Source of the DNA: Streptomyces lanatus
GTDB lineage: Bacteria; Actinomycetota; Actinomycetes; Streptomycetales; Streptomycetaceae
Assembly (NCBI RefSeq): GCF_014655715.1
Contig: NZ_BNBM01000021.1
Location: 1-64,000, forward strand
DNA length: 64,000 nucleotides
Reading direction: 5' to 3'
Made by a program: the position numbers and the translations under genes. The notes below the pieces were generated by a model that saw only the letters and a list, made by a program, of their open reading frames with translations, was not told the origin of the DNA and made no database searches. Positions 53,310 through 61,737 of the stretch are shown here, one piece after another (the stretch's first letter is position 1; the number at the start of each line of letters is the position of its first letter).

Positions 53310-54524
53310 TCAGTGTGCTGGTTTGAGCGGCAGCAGCGCACTGATGCGGAATCCTCCGCCCGGGCGCGGTCCCGCGTCCAGCGTGCCGCCGACCATGCCG
53401 ACCCGCTCGCGCATCCCGATCAGACCGTGCCCGCTGCCGTCGGCGCCGCCGTCCTCGTACAGCTCGTGCGGGGCGCCCTTGCCGTCGTCCTCGACGAGCA
53501 GCCCGAGGCCGTCGTCGAAGTACACCAGGCGCACACTGGCGCCCGCGTTGGGGCCGCCGTGCTTGCGCGTGTTCGTCAGCGCCTCCTGCACGATGCGGTA
53601 CGCCGTGAGCTCGACGCCGCTGGGCAGCGGGCGCGGGGTGCCCTCCACCTTGAAGTCGACCGGCAGACCGGAGGTGCGGCACTGCTGGATCAGCTCGTCG
53701 ATCTGCTCGACGTCGGGCTGGGGGACGTACTCGCCGCTCTCCTGGTGCTCGCCGGTGCGCAGCACGCCCAGCAGGCGGCGCATTTCGGCGAGGGCCTGGC
53801 GGCCGGTGGAGGAGATGGTCTCCAGGGCCTTCTTGGCCTGGTCGGGGGCGGCGTCGAGGACATAGGCGGCGCCGTCGGCCTGCACGACCATCACGGAGAC
53901 GTTGTGTGCGACCACGTCGTGCAGCTCGCGTGCGATCCGGGCGCGCTCGGCGGCGACCGCGACCTTGGACTGCGCCTCGCGCTCCTTCTCGAGCCGGGTC
54001 GCGCGCTCCTCCAGCTGCTCGTAGTACGCGCGGCGAGTGCGGATCGAGTCGCCGAGGACCCAGGCGAGCGCGAACGGCACCGTGAGGAAGATGATCAGGG
54101 CGATGTTGCCGATGACGCTGGAGTCCTTCTCCGGCCAGCGCAGCTGCGCCAGCGGCGCCGCGCACAACCCGGCGCCGAGCGCGAGCCTGGAGGCCCAGCG
54201 CGCGCCGGTCGCGGCGACCGTGTAGACGATCACCAGGAAGGCGAAGTTGGCGGGCGTCGTCGCCACGTTCAGCACCAGCTGGGCCAGTCCCACGCCGATC
54301 GCCAGCAGCAGCATTCTCTCCGGCATACGCCGACGCAACGCGATGACCAGGCACAACAACAGGACGACCGAGATGATGGCCGCCTCGGAGTCGGTACCCG
54401 CGATCTCCTGTCCGGCCTCCCCCCGGACGGCCACGGTGACCACAGAGATCCCGAAGAGGAAGACGGCCCAGAAGCCGTCGACCCACGTCGGGTGCCTGCG
54501 GATGAAGTCGTAGAGGCGCTGCAC
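53310..54524 (-). CDS. Sensor histidine kinase, NarL type
   Basis: Kinase of 404 aa. The N-terminal half has about five or six membrane segments with short loops and no large external domain, so it probably senses the membrane itself or a lipid-soluble signal. A coiled-coil (EQLEERATRLEKEREAQSKVAVAAERARIARELHDVVAHNVSVMVVQADG) carries the phospho-His in LHDVVAH. N-box EALTNTRKHG, D-box VEDDGKG and G-box GHGLIGMRERV are intact, in contrast to the kinase at 21171. In operon with the response regulator. Confidence 0.92.
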   Translation of the reverse strand: MQRLYDFIRRHPTWVDGFWAVFLFGISVVTVAVRGEAGQEIAGTDSEAAIISVVLLLCLVIALRRRMPERMLLLAIGVGLAQLVLNVATTPANFAFLVIVYTVAATGARWASRLALGAGLCAAPLAQLRWPEKDSSVIGNIALIIFLTVPFALAWVLGDSIRTRRAYYEQLEERATRLEKEREAQSKVAVAAERARIARELHDVVAHNVSVMVVQADGAAYVLDAAPDQAKKALETISSTGRQALAEMRRLLGVLRTGEHQESGEYVPQPDVEQIDELIQQCRTSGLPVDFKVEGTPRPLPSGVELTAYRIVQEALTNTRKHGGPNAGASVRLVYFDDGLGLLVEDDGKGAPHELYEDGGADGSGHGLIGMRERVGMVGGTLDAGPRPGGGFRISALLPLKPAH

Positions 54525-54642
54525 GTAACCCAGCGTAGGGAAGCGAGATGCGTGCAGGGGTCAACCGGAGGGCCGATCCGCACCCCGCGCGCGTACTCCC
54601 CAAGGTGGAGGCTGCGTTCCCCTGTGCGCTTAGCCTGGGCCG

Positions 54643-55659
54643 GTGACGGCAGAGGCGACGGGTGAGTGGCACGGGTGGCGCACGGCGGCGGAAGCCGCGC
54701 TCTACGCGCCGGGCGGCTTCTACCGGCGCCCTGAAGGGCCGGCCGGTCACTTCCGTACGTCCGTCCACGCGTCGCCGCTCTTCGCCCGCGCCGTGGCCGA
54801 GCTGCTGTGCCGGGTGGACGAGGCCCTGGGCCGACCCCCCGCCCTCGACCTGGTGGACATGGCGGCGGGCCGGGGTGAGCTGATCACGGGTGTACTGGGC
54901 GCCCTGCCGGCCGAGGTGGCGGCACGCACGCGTGCGTACGCCATCGAGATCGCCGATCGCCCGGACGCCCTGGATCACCGAATCGAGTGGCTGCCCGAGC
55001 CGCCGTCGCGGATGACGGGCCTGCTGTTCGCCAACGAGTGGCTGGACAACGTCCCCGTGGAAATCGCCGAGGTCGATCCCGCGGGCGTGGCGCGCCGGGT
55101 CCTCGTACGACGGGACGGCACCGAGCGCCTCGGGGAGCCCGTCGCCGGGGCGGAGGCGGAGTGGCTGGAGCGGTGGTGGCCGCTGGGGGGCGTGGCGGGG
55201 GCGCGGGCCGAGATCGGCCTGCCGAGGGACGAGGCCTGGGCCGCCGCGGTCGCGACGCTGGACCGTGGCCTCGCGGTCGCCGTGGACTACGCGCACACGT
55301 CGGCGACCCGGCCGCCCTTCGGCACCCTCACCGGCTTCCGCGAGGGCCGCGAGACGACGCCCGTACCGGACGGCTCCTGCGACATCACGGCACATGTGGC
55401 CCTGGACGCCTGCGCCCGGCCCGGAGCGGCCCTGCTGACCCAGCGCGCCGCCCTGCACACCCTCGGCCTCACCGGCACACGCCCGCCTCTGGAGCTGGCG
55501 TCCACCAGCCCCGCGGAGTACGTACGGGCCCTGGCGACCGCGGGCCAGGCGGCCGAGCTGACGGCGACGGGCGGCCTGGGCGACTTCGGCTGGCTCATCC
55601 AGCCGGTTGGAATTCCAAACGTACTGGTGCAGGGACAGGGCGCGGCCCGCCCGCACTGA
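54643..55659 (+). CDS. MidA/NDUFAF7-family SAM-dependent methyltransferase
   Basis: Methyltransferase of 338 aa. GEWHGWRTAAEAALYAPGGFY at the N-terminus, the SAM motif DLVDMAAGRGELITGVL, then LLFANEWLDNVPVEIAEVD and AVAVDYAHTS are features of the COG1565/MidA family. In mitochondria the homologue NDUFAF7 methylates the NuoD-type subunit NDUFS2 of complex I. Here the convergent neighbour, 16 bases away, is a nuoD-like gene, so methylation of that protein is a testable inference. GTG start; TAGCCT six bases upstream. Confidence 0.85.
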   Translation: MTAEATGEWHGWRTAAEAALYAPGGFYRRPEGPAGHFRTSVHASPLFARAVAELLCRVDEALGRPPALDLVDMAAGRGELITGVLGALPAEVAARTRAYAIEIADRPDALDHRIEWLPEPPSRMTGLLFANEWLDNVPVEIAEVDPAGVARRVLVRRDGTERLGEPVAGAEAEWLERWWPLGGVAGARAEIGLPRDEAWAAAVATLDRGLAVAVDYAHTSATRPPFGTLTGFREGRETTPVPDGSCDITAHVALDACARPGAALLTQRAALHTLGLTGTRPPLELASTSPAEYVRALATAGQAAELTATGGLGDFGWLIQPVGIPNVLVQGQGAARPH

Positions 55660-55675
55660 CTCACTGCCTGTCTGC

Positions 55676-56827
55676 CTACTTGTCGATGTCCCCGACCACG
55701 AAGAACATCGACCCCAGAATCGCCACCATGTCCGCGACCAGCGTCCCCGGCAGCAACTCGACCAGGGCCTGGATGTTGTTGTACGAGGCGGAGCGCAGCT
55801 TCAGCCGGTACGGGGTTTTCTCGCCCTTGCTGACGAGGTAGTAGCCGTTGATGCCGAGGGGATTCTCGGTCCACGCGTACGTGTGCCCCTCGGGCGCCTT
55901 CAGCACCTTGGGCAGCCGCTGGTTGATCGGCCCGGGCGCCAGCTCGGCGAGCCGGTCGAGGCAGGCGTCGGCAAGATCCAGCGCATTGTGGGTCTGCTCC
56001 AGCAGGCACTCGAAGCGCGCGAGGCAGTCGCCCTCCTCCCGCGTCACGACCCGCAGCACGTCCCCCAGCTCGCCGTAGGCGAGATAGGGCTCGTCGCGGC
56101 GCAGATCGAAGTCCACACCCGAGCCGCGCGCGATCGGCCCGCTCACGCCGTACGCGTGCACGGCCTCCGGCGCGAGGACGCCCACGCCCCGCGTGCGCCC
56201 CCGGAAGATCTCGTTGCCGAGGACCAGGTCGTCGAACCGGTCCATACGGGAGCGCACACCGGCGACGGCGGCACGCGCGCGCGTGGCCCACCCGGCGGGC
56301 AGGTCCTCCTTCAGCCCGCCCACCCGGTTGAACATGTAGTGCATGCGCCCACCGGAGACCTCCTCCATCACATGCTGGAGTTCCTCGCGCTCGGTGAAGG
56401 CGTAGAAGATCGGCGTGATCCCGCCCAGCTCCAGCGGGTAGGACCCCAGGAACATCAAATGGTTGAGCACCCGGTTGAGTTCCGCGAGCAGGGTCCGGGT
56501 CCAGACGGCCCGCTCGGGCACCTCCATGCCCAGCATGCGCTCCACCGCCAGGACGACGCCCAGCTCGTTGGAGAACGCCGACAGCCAGTCGTGGCGGTTG
56601 GCGAGCATGATGATCTGCCGGTAGTCGCGGGCCTCGAAGAGCTTCTCCGCGCCCCGGTGCATATAGCCGATCACGGGCTCCGCGCGCGTGATGCGCTCGC
56701 CGTCGAGGACGAGCTTGAGGCGCAGCACGCCGTGCGTCGACGGGTGCTGGGGCCCGATGTTGAGCACCATGTCGGTGCTCTCCGCGGCGCCGCCGATGCC
56801 GACCGTGGTCTCCGTCGTAGGAGTCAT
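55676..56827 (-). CDS. nuoD2: Orphan NADH dehydrogenase subunit D-like protein
   Basis: A 383-aa homologue of the 49-kDa subunit of complex I. Signatures: MVLNIGPQHPSTHGVLRLKLVLDGE, GYMHRGAEKLFE, NRHDWLSAFSNE and the C-terminal GSMFFVVGDIDK. No other nuo genes are nearby, so it is a second, isolated copy; Streptomyces are known to carry one. It may be assembled into a variant complex I or a different oxidoreductase. The ATG at 56827 gives the standard length. The convergent gene encodes a MidA-type methyltransferase. Confidence 0.92.
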   Translation of the reverse strand: MTPTTETTVGIGGAAESTDMVLNIGPQHPSTHGVLRLKLVLDGERITRAEPVIGYMHRGAEKLFEARDYRQIIMLANRHDWLSAFSNELGVVLAVERMLGMEVPERAVWTRTLLAELNRVLNHLMFLGSYPLELGGITPIFYAFTEREELQHVMEEVSGGRMHYMFNRVGGLKEDLPAGWATRARAAVAGVRSRMDRFDDLVLGNEIFRGRTRGVGVLAPEAVHAYGVSGPIARGSGVDFDLRRDEPYLAYGELGDVLRVVTREEGDCLARFECLLEQTHNALDLADACLDRLAELAPGPINQRLPKVLKAPEGHTYAWTENPLGINGYYLVSKGEKTPYRLKLRSASYNNIQALVELLPGTLVADMVAILGSMFFVVGDIDK

Positions 56828-56858
56828 GGACACAGTCTCTCCTACGTACGCTGGGCTC

Positions 56859-57377
56859 ATGGAGACGGGGAGCCCGGAGAACACGGGTACGGCGCGGGAC
56901 GAGCGGGCAGGGGCCGAACCGGAATGGACCGGGCTGCCACCCGGCCTGCTCCGGATGCGCCGGCTGCTTCTGGTCGTGTGGCTGGGCCTGCTGGCGATCG
57001 GCCTGGCCGTGCTGCTCGGCCTGCTCGCGGGACCGTCCTGGACGGCGTTCGCCCTGCTGCCCCTCGCGCTGATGGCGTGGGGCTGGGTGATGCTCGGCCG
57101 CAACTGGCGTTCGTGGCGCTACGCCGAGCGCGCCGACGACCTGCTGATCAGCCGGGGCGTGCTGTGGCGTGAGGAGACGGTCGTGCCGTACGGCCGTATG
57201 CAGCTGGTCGAGGTCACCTCGGGCCCCGTCGAGCGCCACTTCGGCCTGGCCAGCGTGCAACTGCACACGGCCGCCGCCGCGACCGACGCCACGATCCCCG
57301 GCCTGGACCCGGCGGAGGCGGAACGGCTGCGCGACCGGCTCACCGAGCTGGGCGAGGCCCGATCGGCGGGCCTGTGA
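56859..57377 (+). CDS. Bacterial PH-domain membrane protein (YdbS-like)
   Basis: Protein of 172 aa. Two membrane segments (LLLVVWLGLLAIGLAVLLGLLAG and SWTAFALLPLALMAWGWVML) are followed by a bPH2 (DUF304) domain with the signature LLISRGVLWREETVVPYGRMQLVEVTSGPVERHFGLASVQLHT. Overlaps by GTGA with the next gene, encoding a larger PH protein; the pair resembles ydbS-ydbT of Bacillus, for which a role in resistance to membrane-active compounds has been described. TACGCT lies six bases before the ATG. Confidence 0.9.
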   Translation: METGSPENTGTARDERAGAEPEWTGLPPGLLRMRRLLLVVWLGLLAIGLAVLLGLLAGPSWTAFALLPLALMAWGWVMLGRNWRSWRYAERADDLLISRGVLWREETVVPYGRMQLVEVTSGPVERHFGLASVQLHTAAAATDATIPGLDPAEAERLRDRLTELGEARSAGL

Positions 57378-58708
57378 CGACGCCCGGCGTCGACGACGCC
57401 GTACGCGAACAGCACCCCGGGACCGACCGCCGCCTGCACCCCATCACCCCCCTCAGGCGCGCGTGGGCACCGGTGGCCGTGCTGATCGGCTGGGCGGTGC
57501 ACGACCCCGACCAGGCGCAACGCCAGCTGACCAGACTGACCACGACCACCCTCCTCCTCGCCCTGGCGATACTGCTCCCCGCGGCCGCCCTCTACGGCTT
57601 CCTCACCTGGTGGTTCACGCACTTCGCGGTGACCGACAGCGAACTGCGCATCCGTACCGGACTGGTGTTCCGGCGCACCGCGCACATCCGGCTGGAACGC
57701 ATCCAGGCGATCGACGTCACCCAGCCGCTGCTCGCGCGCGTGGCAGGCGTGGCGAAGCTCAAACTCGACGTCATAGGCGCGGACAAAAAAGACGAACTTG
57801 CCTTTCTGGGCGCGGAGGAGGCCCGTACCCTGCGCGCGGAACTCCTCGCCCGCGCCGCCGGTTTCGCCCCCGAGACGGCCCACGAGATAGGCGAGGCACC
57901 CTCCCAGCAACTCCTGCGCGTGCCCCCGCGCGTCCTCGCCGTCTCGCTACTCCTCACCGGCGCGACCTGGGGAACGCTGGCCGCGGCGGTGGTCGTACCC
58001 ACCGTCCTCTGGCTGACCACCGAGAGCCCCTGGACGGTCCTCGCGACGGCGATCCCCCTGATCGGCGCGGCGGGGGCGAGCAGCGTGGGGCGCTTCGTCA
58101 CCGAGTACGACTGGACGGTGGGCCAGTCGCAGGACGGGCTGCGCATCGACCACGGCCTGCTCGACCGGGCCCACGAGACGGTGCCGCCCGGCCGCGTCCA
58201 GACGGTACGGATCATCGAACCGCTGCTGTGGCGGCGACGGGGCTGGGTACGGGTGGAGCTGAACGTGGCCGGCTCCTCCAACTCCCTCCTGCTCCCCGTC
58301 GCTCCGCGCGAGGTCGCCGAGGCGGTCGTCGCGCGCGTGCTGCCCGGGGTGACGGTCCCCGACCGTGCGGCGCTGTCCCGCCCTCCGCGACGGGCCGCGT
58401 GGTGCATGCCCCTGTGGTGGCGCGGCTACGGCCTGACGATCACGGACGCGGTCTTCGCCGCCCGAACCGGCGTCTTCCGCCGAAGCCTCGCCCTCGTCCC
58501 GCACGCCAAGGTCCAGAGCGTACGCCTCACGCAAGGCCCCTGGGAGCGCCTCTGGGGCCTCGCCGACGTCCACGTGGACACCGGGGCCAACAAGACCGTG
58601 ACAGCCCGCCTGCGACCCACACAGGACGCGGCGAACCTCCTCCACAGCCAGTCCGAGAGATCCCGAACGGGCCGCCGGGTCGCGGCCCCGGACCGCTGGA
58701 TGTCCTAG
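57374..58708 (+). CDS. Large bacterial PH-domain membrane protein (YdbT-like)
   Basis: Protein of 444 aa with at least three PH-like repeats: ITDSELRIRTGLVFRRTAHIRLERIQAIDVTQPLLARVAGVAKL (first, read here as TDSELRIRTG), LRIDHGLLDRAHETVPPGRVQTVRIIEPLLWRR, and FAARTGVFRRSLALVPHAKVQSVRLTQGPWERLWG. Pairs of membrane segments lie between the repeats. It starts with GTG overlapping the small PH gene. The two products probably form one membrane complex. A dispersed repeat follows. Confidence 0.9.
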   Translation: MTTPGVDDAVREQHPGTDRRLHPITPLRRAWAPVAVLIGWAVHDPDQAQRQLTRLTTTTLLLALAILLPAAALYGFLTWWFTHFAVTDSELRIRTGLVFRRTAHIRLERIQAIDVTQPLLARVAGVAKLKLDVIGADKKDELAFLGAEEARTLRAELLARAAGFAPETAHEIGEAPSQQLLRVPPRVLAVSLLLTGATWGTLAAAVVVPTVLWLTTESPWTVLATAIPLIGAAGASSVGRFVTEYDWTVGQSQDGLRIDHGLLDRAHETVPPGRVQTVRIIEPLLWRRRGWVRVELNVAGSSNSLLLPVAPREVAEAVVARVLPGVTVPDRAALSRPPRRAAWCMPLWWRGYGLTITDAVFAARTGVFRRSLALVPHAKVQSVRLTQGPWERLWGLADVHVDTGANKTVTARLRPTQDAANLLHSQSERSRTGRRVAAPDRWMS

Positions 58709-58719
58709 CCACAATCTCC

Positions 58720-58787
58720 GGGGCTGCGCCCCCAGGCCCCGCCACCGGCCCTGAACGGGCCTTGTCCTCAAACGCCGGACGGGCTGA
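58720..58787. repeat. Dispersed Streptomyces intergenic repeat
   Basis: GGGGCTGCGCCCC (58720-58732) followed by TCCTCAAACGCCGGACGGGC (58765-58784). I recognise both parts from many Streptomyces intergenic regions, where they occur together as a short interspersed element. The rest of 58709-58901 shows nothing else. Confidence 0.75.
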
Positions 58788-58901
58788 AAGATTGGCCGGC
58801 GTACCCCCCAGCACGGCCCCGACCCACGAACCGAGCACGGGCGCTACGCGAGCCCCCAACCAGCCAAGCGGGCCGCCGCAGGCATACGCGACGTCACCCC
58901 G

Positions 58902-60194
58902 TCAGGAAACCGCGCTCCGCAACCCCTGCACATCAATCTGCTCAGTCTCGTCGTGAGCCGTCAGATCGATGACCTGGCCGATCCCCCGCGACTCCTCGTC
59001 CGCCGGCTTGAACTCCGCCTCGGACTCGGCCTTGTGCAGAGCGAGGGCCTCCTGGCCGACGACGTCAGCGAGGTCCTCGTTCTGGACGGACTCCAAGGCA
59101 GAAGACGCCCCGTCCGTCTTCGTACCGAAGAAGTCGAACCCACCCTCGACCACCCGACGCCGCACAGGCGCGGCAGGCACAACGGCCACGGCGGTCGGCG
59201 CGATGAAATGCCCCGCAGGGAGGGCGGGCCGGGTCGTGGCGGCCGCGTGCTCATGCCCGTCGACCGCCCCGGACTTCCCCTGTGGGTCGTCCTCCAGCGC
59301 GGTCTCCGTCTCCGACGCGCCGACCCCCTCCGCCTCTACGGCGTCCGAACCGTCCTCCACCGACTCACCGCCGGAAGGACCATCACCCTTGGGGGGCTCA
59401 TTGTTCGGCGGCTCGTCCTTCGAAGAGTCCTTCGCGGTCCCGCCCTTGGCCGACTCACCCTTGACCGACTCACCCTTGACCGGCTCGTCCTTGACCGGCT
59501 CGTCCTTCTCGGACCCGCCCTCGACGGAGTCGTCCGCAGGCTCACCGTCCTCATCGAACCGCGCCAACGCCGCCTTCGCCCGAAGAAACAACCGAGACCC
59601 CTCCGGCGAGAAAACCCCCGGAGCACCCTCATCGACCGCGACCTCGACGTCAGCCTCGACCTCGGCCTCCTCCGAAGCAGAGGCAGCCACAGCCCCCGCC
59701 CCCTCGACCGGCGCCGGCGGCAACGCCTTCGCAGGAGCAGCCGCCTCTATCTCCAGAACCCGGCGCTCCTCCAGCACACTCGCCCGCTCGGTCTCCGAAG
59801 TGGCGTACCGCCGCAACAGCGCCGCATGCTCATTGCGCAGCCCCGCAAGCTCCGCCCGCTTCCCCCGCAGCCGCTGCTCCAGCTTCACCCGAAGCTCGCG
59901 CGACTCGTCGAGGTCGGCCTCAAGCTCCGCGACCCGCTCCTCATGCCGCCACTCGTCGCTCGCACGCGCGCGCGTGAGGTCCGCGACCTGCTTGCCCGCC
60001 TGTGAGTCCCAACGGCGCATGACGACCGCACCGACGACCGCCGTCGCCGCGGCGGCCCCGGCAAGGCCGCGCAGCACCATGGCCTCGGTGAACACCCAAG
60101 GGGCGAGCGCACAGACGACGGATACGCCCGCGATCGCCGACGGGGGCAGCAGCCTGTGCAAGGGCGGTGAATGGCGGTGACGTCCACGTGGCAT
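58902..60194 (-). CDS. Membrane protein with coiled coil and acidic repeat region
   Basis: Protein of 430 aa. Two hydrophobic segments near the N-terminus (AIAGVSVVCALAPWVFTEAMV and GLAGAAAATAVVGAVVM) form a hairpin anchor. Then a coiled coil (WRHEERVAELEADLDESRELRVKLEQRLRGKRAELAGLRNEH). The middle is acidic and carries repeats of the KDEPVKGES type. The C-terminus is less biased. Such designs occur in polar-growth and division scaffolds, but this is only suggestive. ATG 60194 is seven bases after TAAGTT; the frame extends to 60380 without support. Confidence 0.75.
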   Translation of the reverse strand: MPRGRHRHSPPLHRLLPPSAIAGVSVVCALAPWVFTEAMVLRGLAGAAAATAVVGAVVMRRWDSQAGKQVADLTRARASDEWRHEERVAELEADLDESRELRVKLEQRLRGKRAELAGLRNEHAALLRRYATSETERASVLEERRVLEIEAAAPAKALPPAPVEGAGAVAASASEEAEVEADVEVAVDEGAPGVFSPEGSRLFLRAKAALARFDEDGEPADDSVEGGSEKDEPVKDEPVKGESVKGESAKGGTAKDSSKDEPPNNEPPKGDGPSGGESVEDGSDAVEAEGVGASETETALEDDPQGKSGAVDGHEHAAATTRPALPAGHFIAPTAVAVVPAAPVRRRVVEGGFDFFGTKTDGASSALESVQNEDLADVVGQEALALHKAESEAEFKPADEESRGIGQVIDLTAHDETEQIDVQGLRSAVS

Positions 60195-60316
60195 GGCCAG
60201 AAACTTACCGCGCGTAGGCGAATCTTGGTGCCCCGCCCCGTAAAAACACGGCCATCCCGAGTCGTTCACCCGGCATCGGCAATCAGAACAGCCACCGAAT
60301 TGCCCAAGACCCAAGA

Positions 60317-61492
60317 TCAAAAGACTCTCGAACCGCGCGAACCGCCGTCCGACGGCCCGCCCAGCCGCCCGCTCATCCACTCCAACGTCCCCGGAATCTC
60401 CCGCCGCCAGGTGTTGAAGTTGTGCCCCCCGCTTTCAAGGATGATCGAGGAGATCGCCGTCCGCCCGTTGGCCTTCACGCGTTCAATGAACTTCAGCGTG
60501 TCGTTGTAGTTGGATTCTCCAACTTTGCTGCTGCTGACGAGCAGTGAAGTGTCCGGAGCAGGCATGTGCTTGAGGTACCACCACAGGTTCGCGCGATTGC
60601 GCAGTTCCGCGTCGCCATGGAAGAGATCCCCTGTCGTCGCGTCGATCGGCGCCTTGTAGTACGCGGAAAGCCCGGCCCCCGCGCCATACACCCCGGGATG
60701 GTGCATGGCGAGCTTCAACGCGCAGTACCCCCCGGTGGAGTCCCCGATGATCCCCCAGCCGCCCCCGCTCCCGGAGCGCCGGTCACTCGCCCCGTCACGC
60801 ACCCGATAGTGACCGCTCACCGCCTCCGGCAGATCCGCCGCGAAGAACGTCTCGGTCTGCGGCCCGCCAGGAATGTCCACGCACTCCGTGTCCCGCGGCG
60901 GCGCCACCGTGGGCCGCATCATGACCAGCACCATCGGCTCCATACGCCCGTCCGCGACCAGCCTGGCGGCCGTACGGGGATAGTCGAGCTTGTCGACCAG
61001 CGCCTCGGCCGTACCGGGATACCCGGTGAGAACGACGGCCGCGGGGAACGTACGCCCGCGATATTGCGGCTGAAAATACTCGGGCGGCAGATACACATAT
61101 GCGGGCGTGGCGATGTGCGACGTACGCCCCACGACACGGATCTTCTGGATCTGCCCGCCCAGCGCCGGCCGCGCGCTCGCCGCCCCCGGCACCCGCCGGG
61201 TGTCCACGACCTCCAACGGCCCTTTGCCCGGGGTGTGGTCCACGACGACCCCCTGGTCGTCCTCCTGTCCGAACAGATCGGCCCAGCTGGCGTAGAACCC
61301 GAAGGCCTGGTTGGCCACCAGCCCCACCGCCGCGAACAGCGTCAACTGCGTGGCGAGCAGCAGCCCGACCCGCCCGGCGACCGCCCGCGGCCCTCGCCGC
61401 GCCAACCGTGGCCACAGCCACACCGTGCCGACGAACAGCCCTAGGGCGGCCGCGACCGTCAACGCGAGCACCTTGTCGCTCGTGAGACCCAT
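60317..61492 (-). CDS. Membrane-anchored esterase (esterase D/mycolyltransferase-like fold)
   Basis: Protein of 391 aa. Two hydrophobic segments at the N-terminus (VLALTVAAALGLFVGTVWLW and VGLLLATQLTLFAAVGLVANQAFGFY) place the enzyme outside the membrane. The alpha/beta-hydrolase part has PAAVVLTGYPG, nucleophile Ser in IIGDSTGGYCALKLA and the catalytic His in SGGHNFNTW. Similar to PF00756 proteins such as antigen 85-like acyltransferases. The substrate may be a lipid or cell-wall ester. Divergent from the MprF-like gene. Confidence 0.85.
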   Translation of the reverse strand: MGLTSDKVLALTVAAALGLFVGTVWLWPRLARRGPRAVAGRVGLLLATQLTLFAAVGLVANQAFGFYASWADLFGQEDDQGVVVDHTPGKGPLEVVDTRRVPGAASARPALGGQIQKIRVVGRTSHIATPAYVYLPPEYFQPQYRGRTFPAAVVLTGYPGTAEALVDKLDYPRTAARLVADGRMEPMVLVMMRPTVAPPRDTECVDIPGGPQTETFFAADLPEAVSGHYRVRDGASDRRSGSGGGWGIIGDSTGGYCALKLAMHHPGVYGAGAGLSAYYKAPIDATTGDLFHGDAELRNRANLWWYLKHMPAPDTSLLVSSSKVGESNYNDTLKFIERVKANGRTAISSIILESGGHNFNTWRREIPGTLEWMSGRLGGPSDGGSRGSRVF

Positions 61493-61638
61493 GCCTGTTT
61501 ACCTACCTGTACTTTCCCCCGGGCCACGCGGGCCACGCCGACCACGGCGACGCGCTCACCACGCCGCCTCCCCCGCGCCTTCGCAAGAGCTTGCCCCGGA
61601 CTTTCCTTGGCCTTTGAAACGGTTTTGAGGAGCAGAGT

Positions 61639-61666
61639 GAACCTCTCCCCCCGAGACACCGTCCTA
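61639..61666 (+). promoter_or_regulatory. SigmaE-like promoter candidate upstream of the MprF-like gene
   Basis: GAAC (61639-61642), 18 bases, then GTCCTA (61661-61666) approximates the ECF SigmaE pattern. It lies about 70 bases before the start. The remaining intergenic region 61493-61737 shows nothing else certain. Confidence 0.35.
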
Positions 61667-61737
61667 GAGGGCGCAATGTCGCCGGATGCCCGAATCGGCA
61701 CCGGATCCAAGGTCTCTCGCAGAACTAATGGGATGCG

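Noticed and set aside
53266..55656. 796-codon minus-strand frame
   Set aside because: Arg/Ala-rich shadow across the sensor kinase and the MidA-type gene.
61493..61737. Small coding gene before the MprF-like protein
   Set aside because: Short frames lack ribosome sites and consistent codon use; the region looks regulatory.
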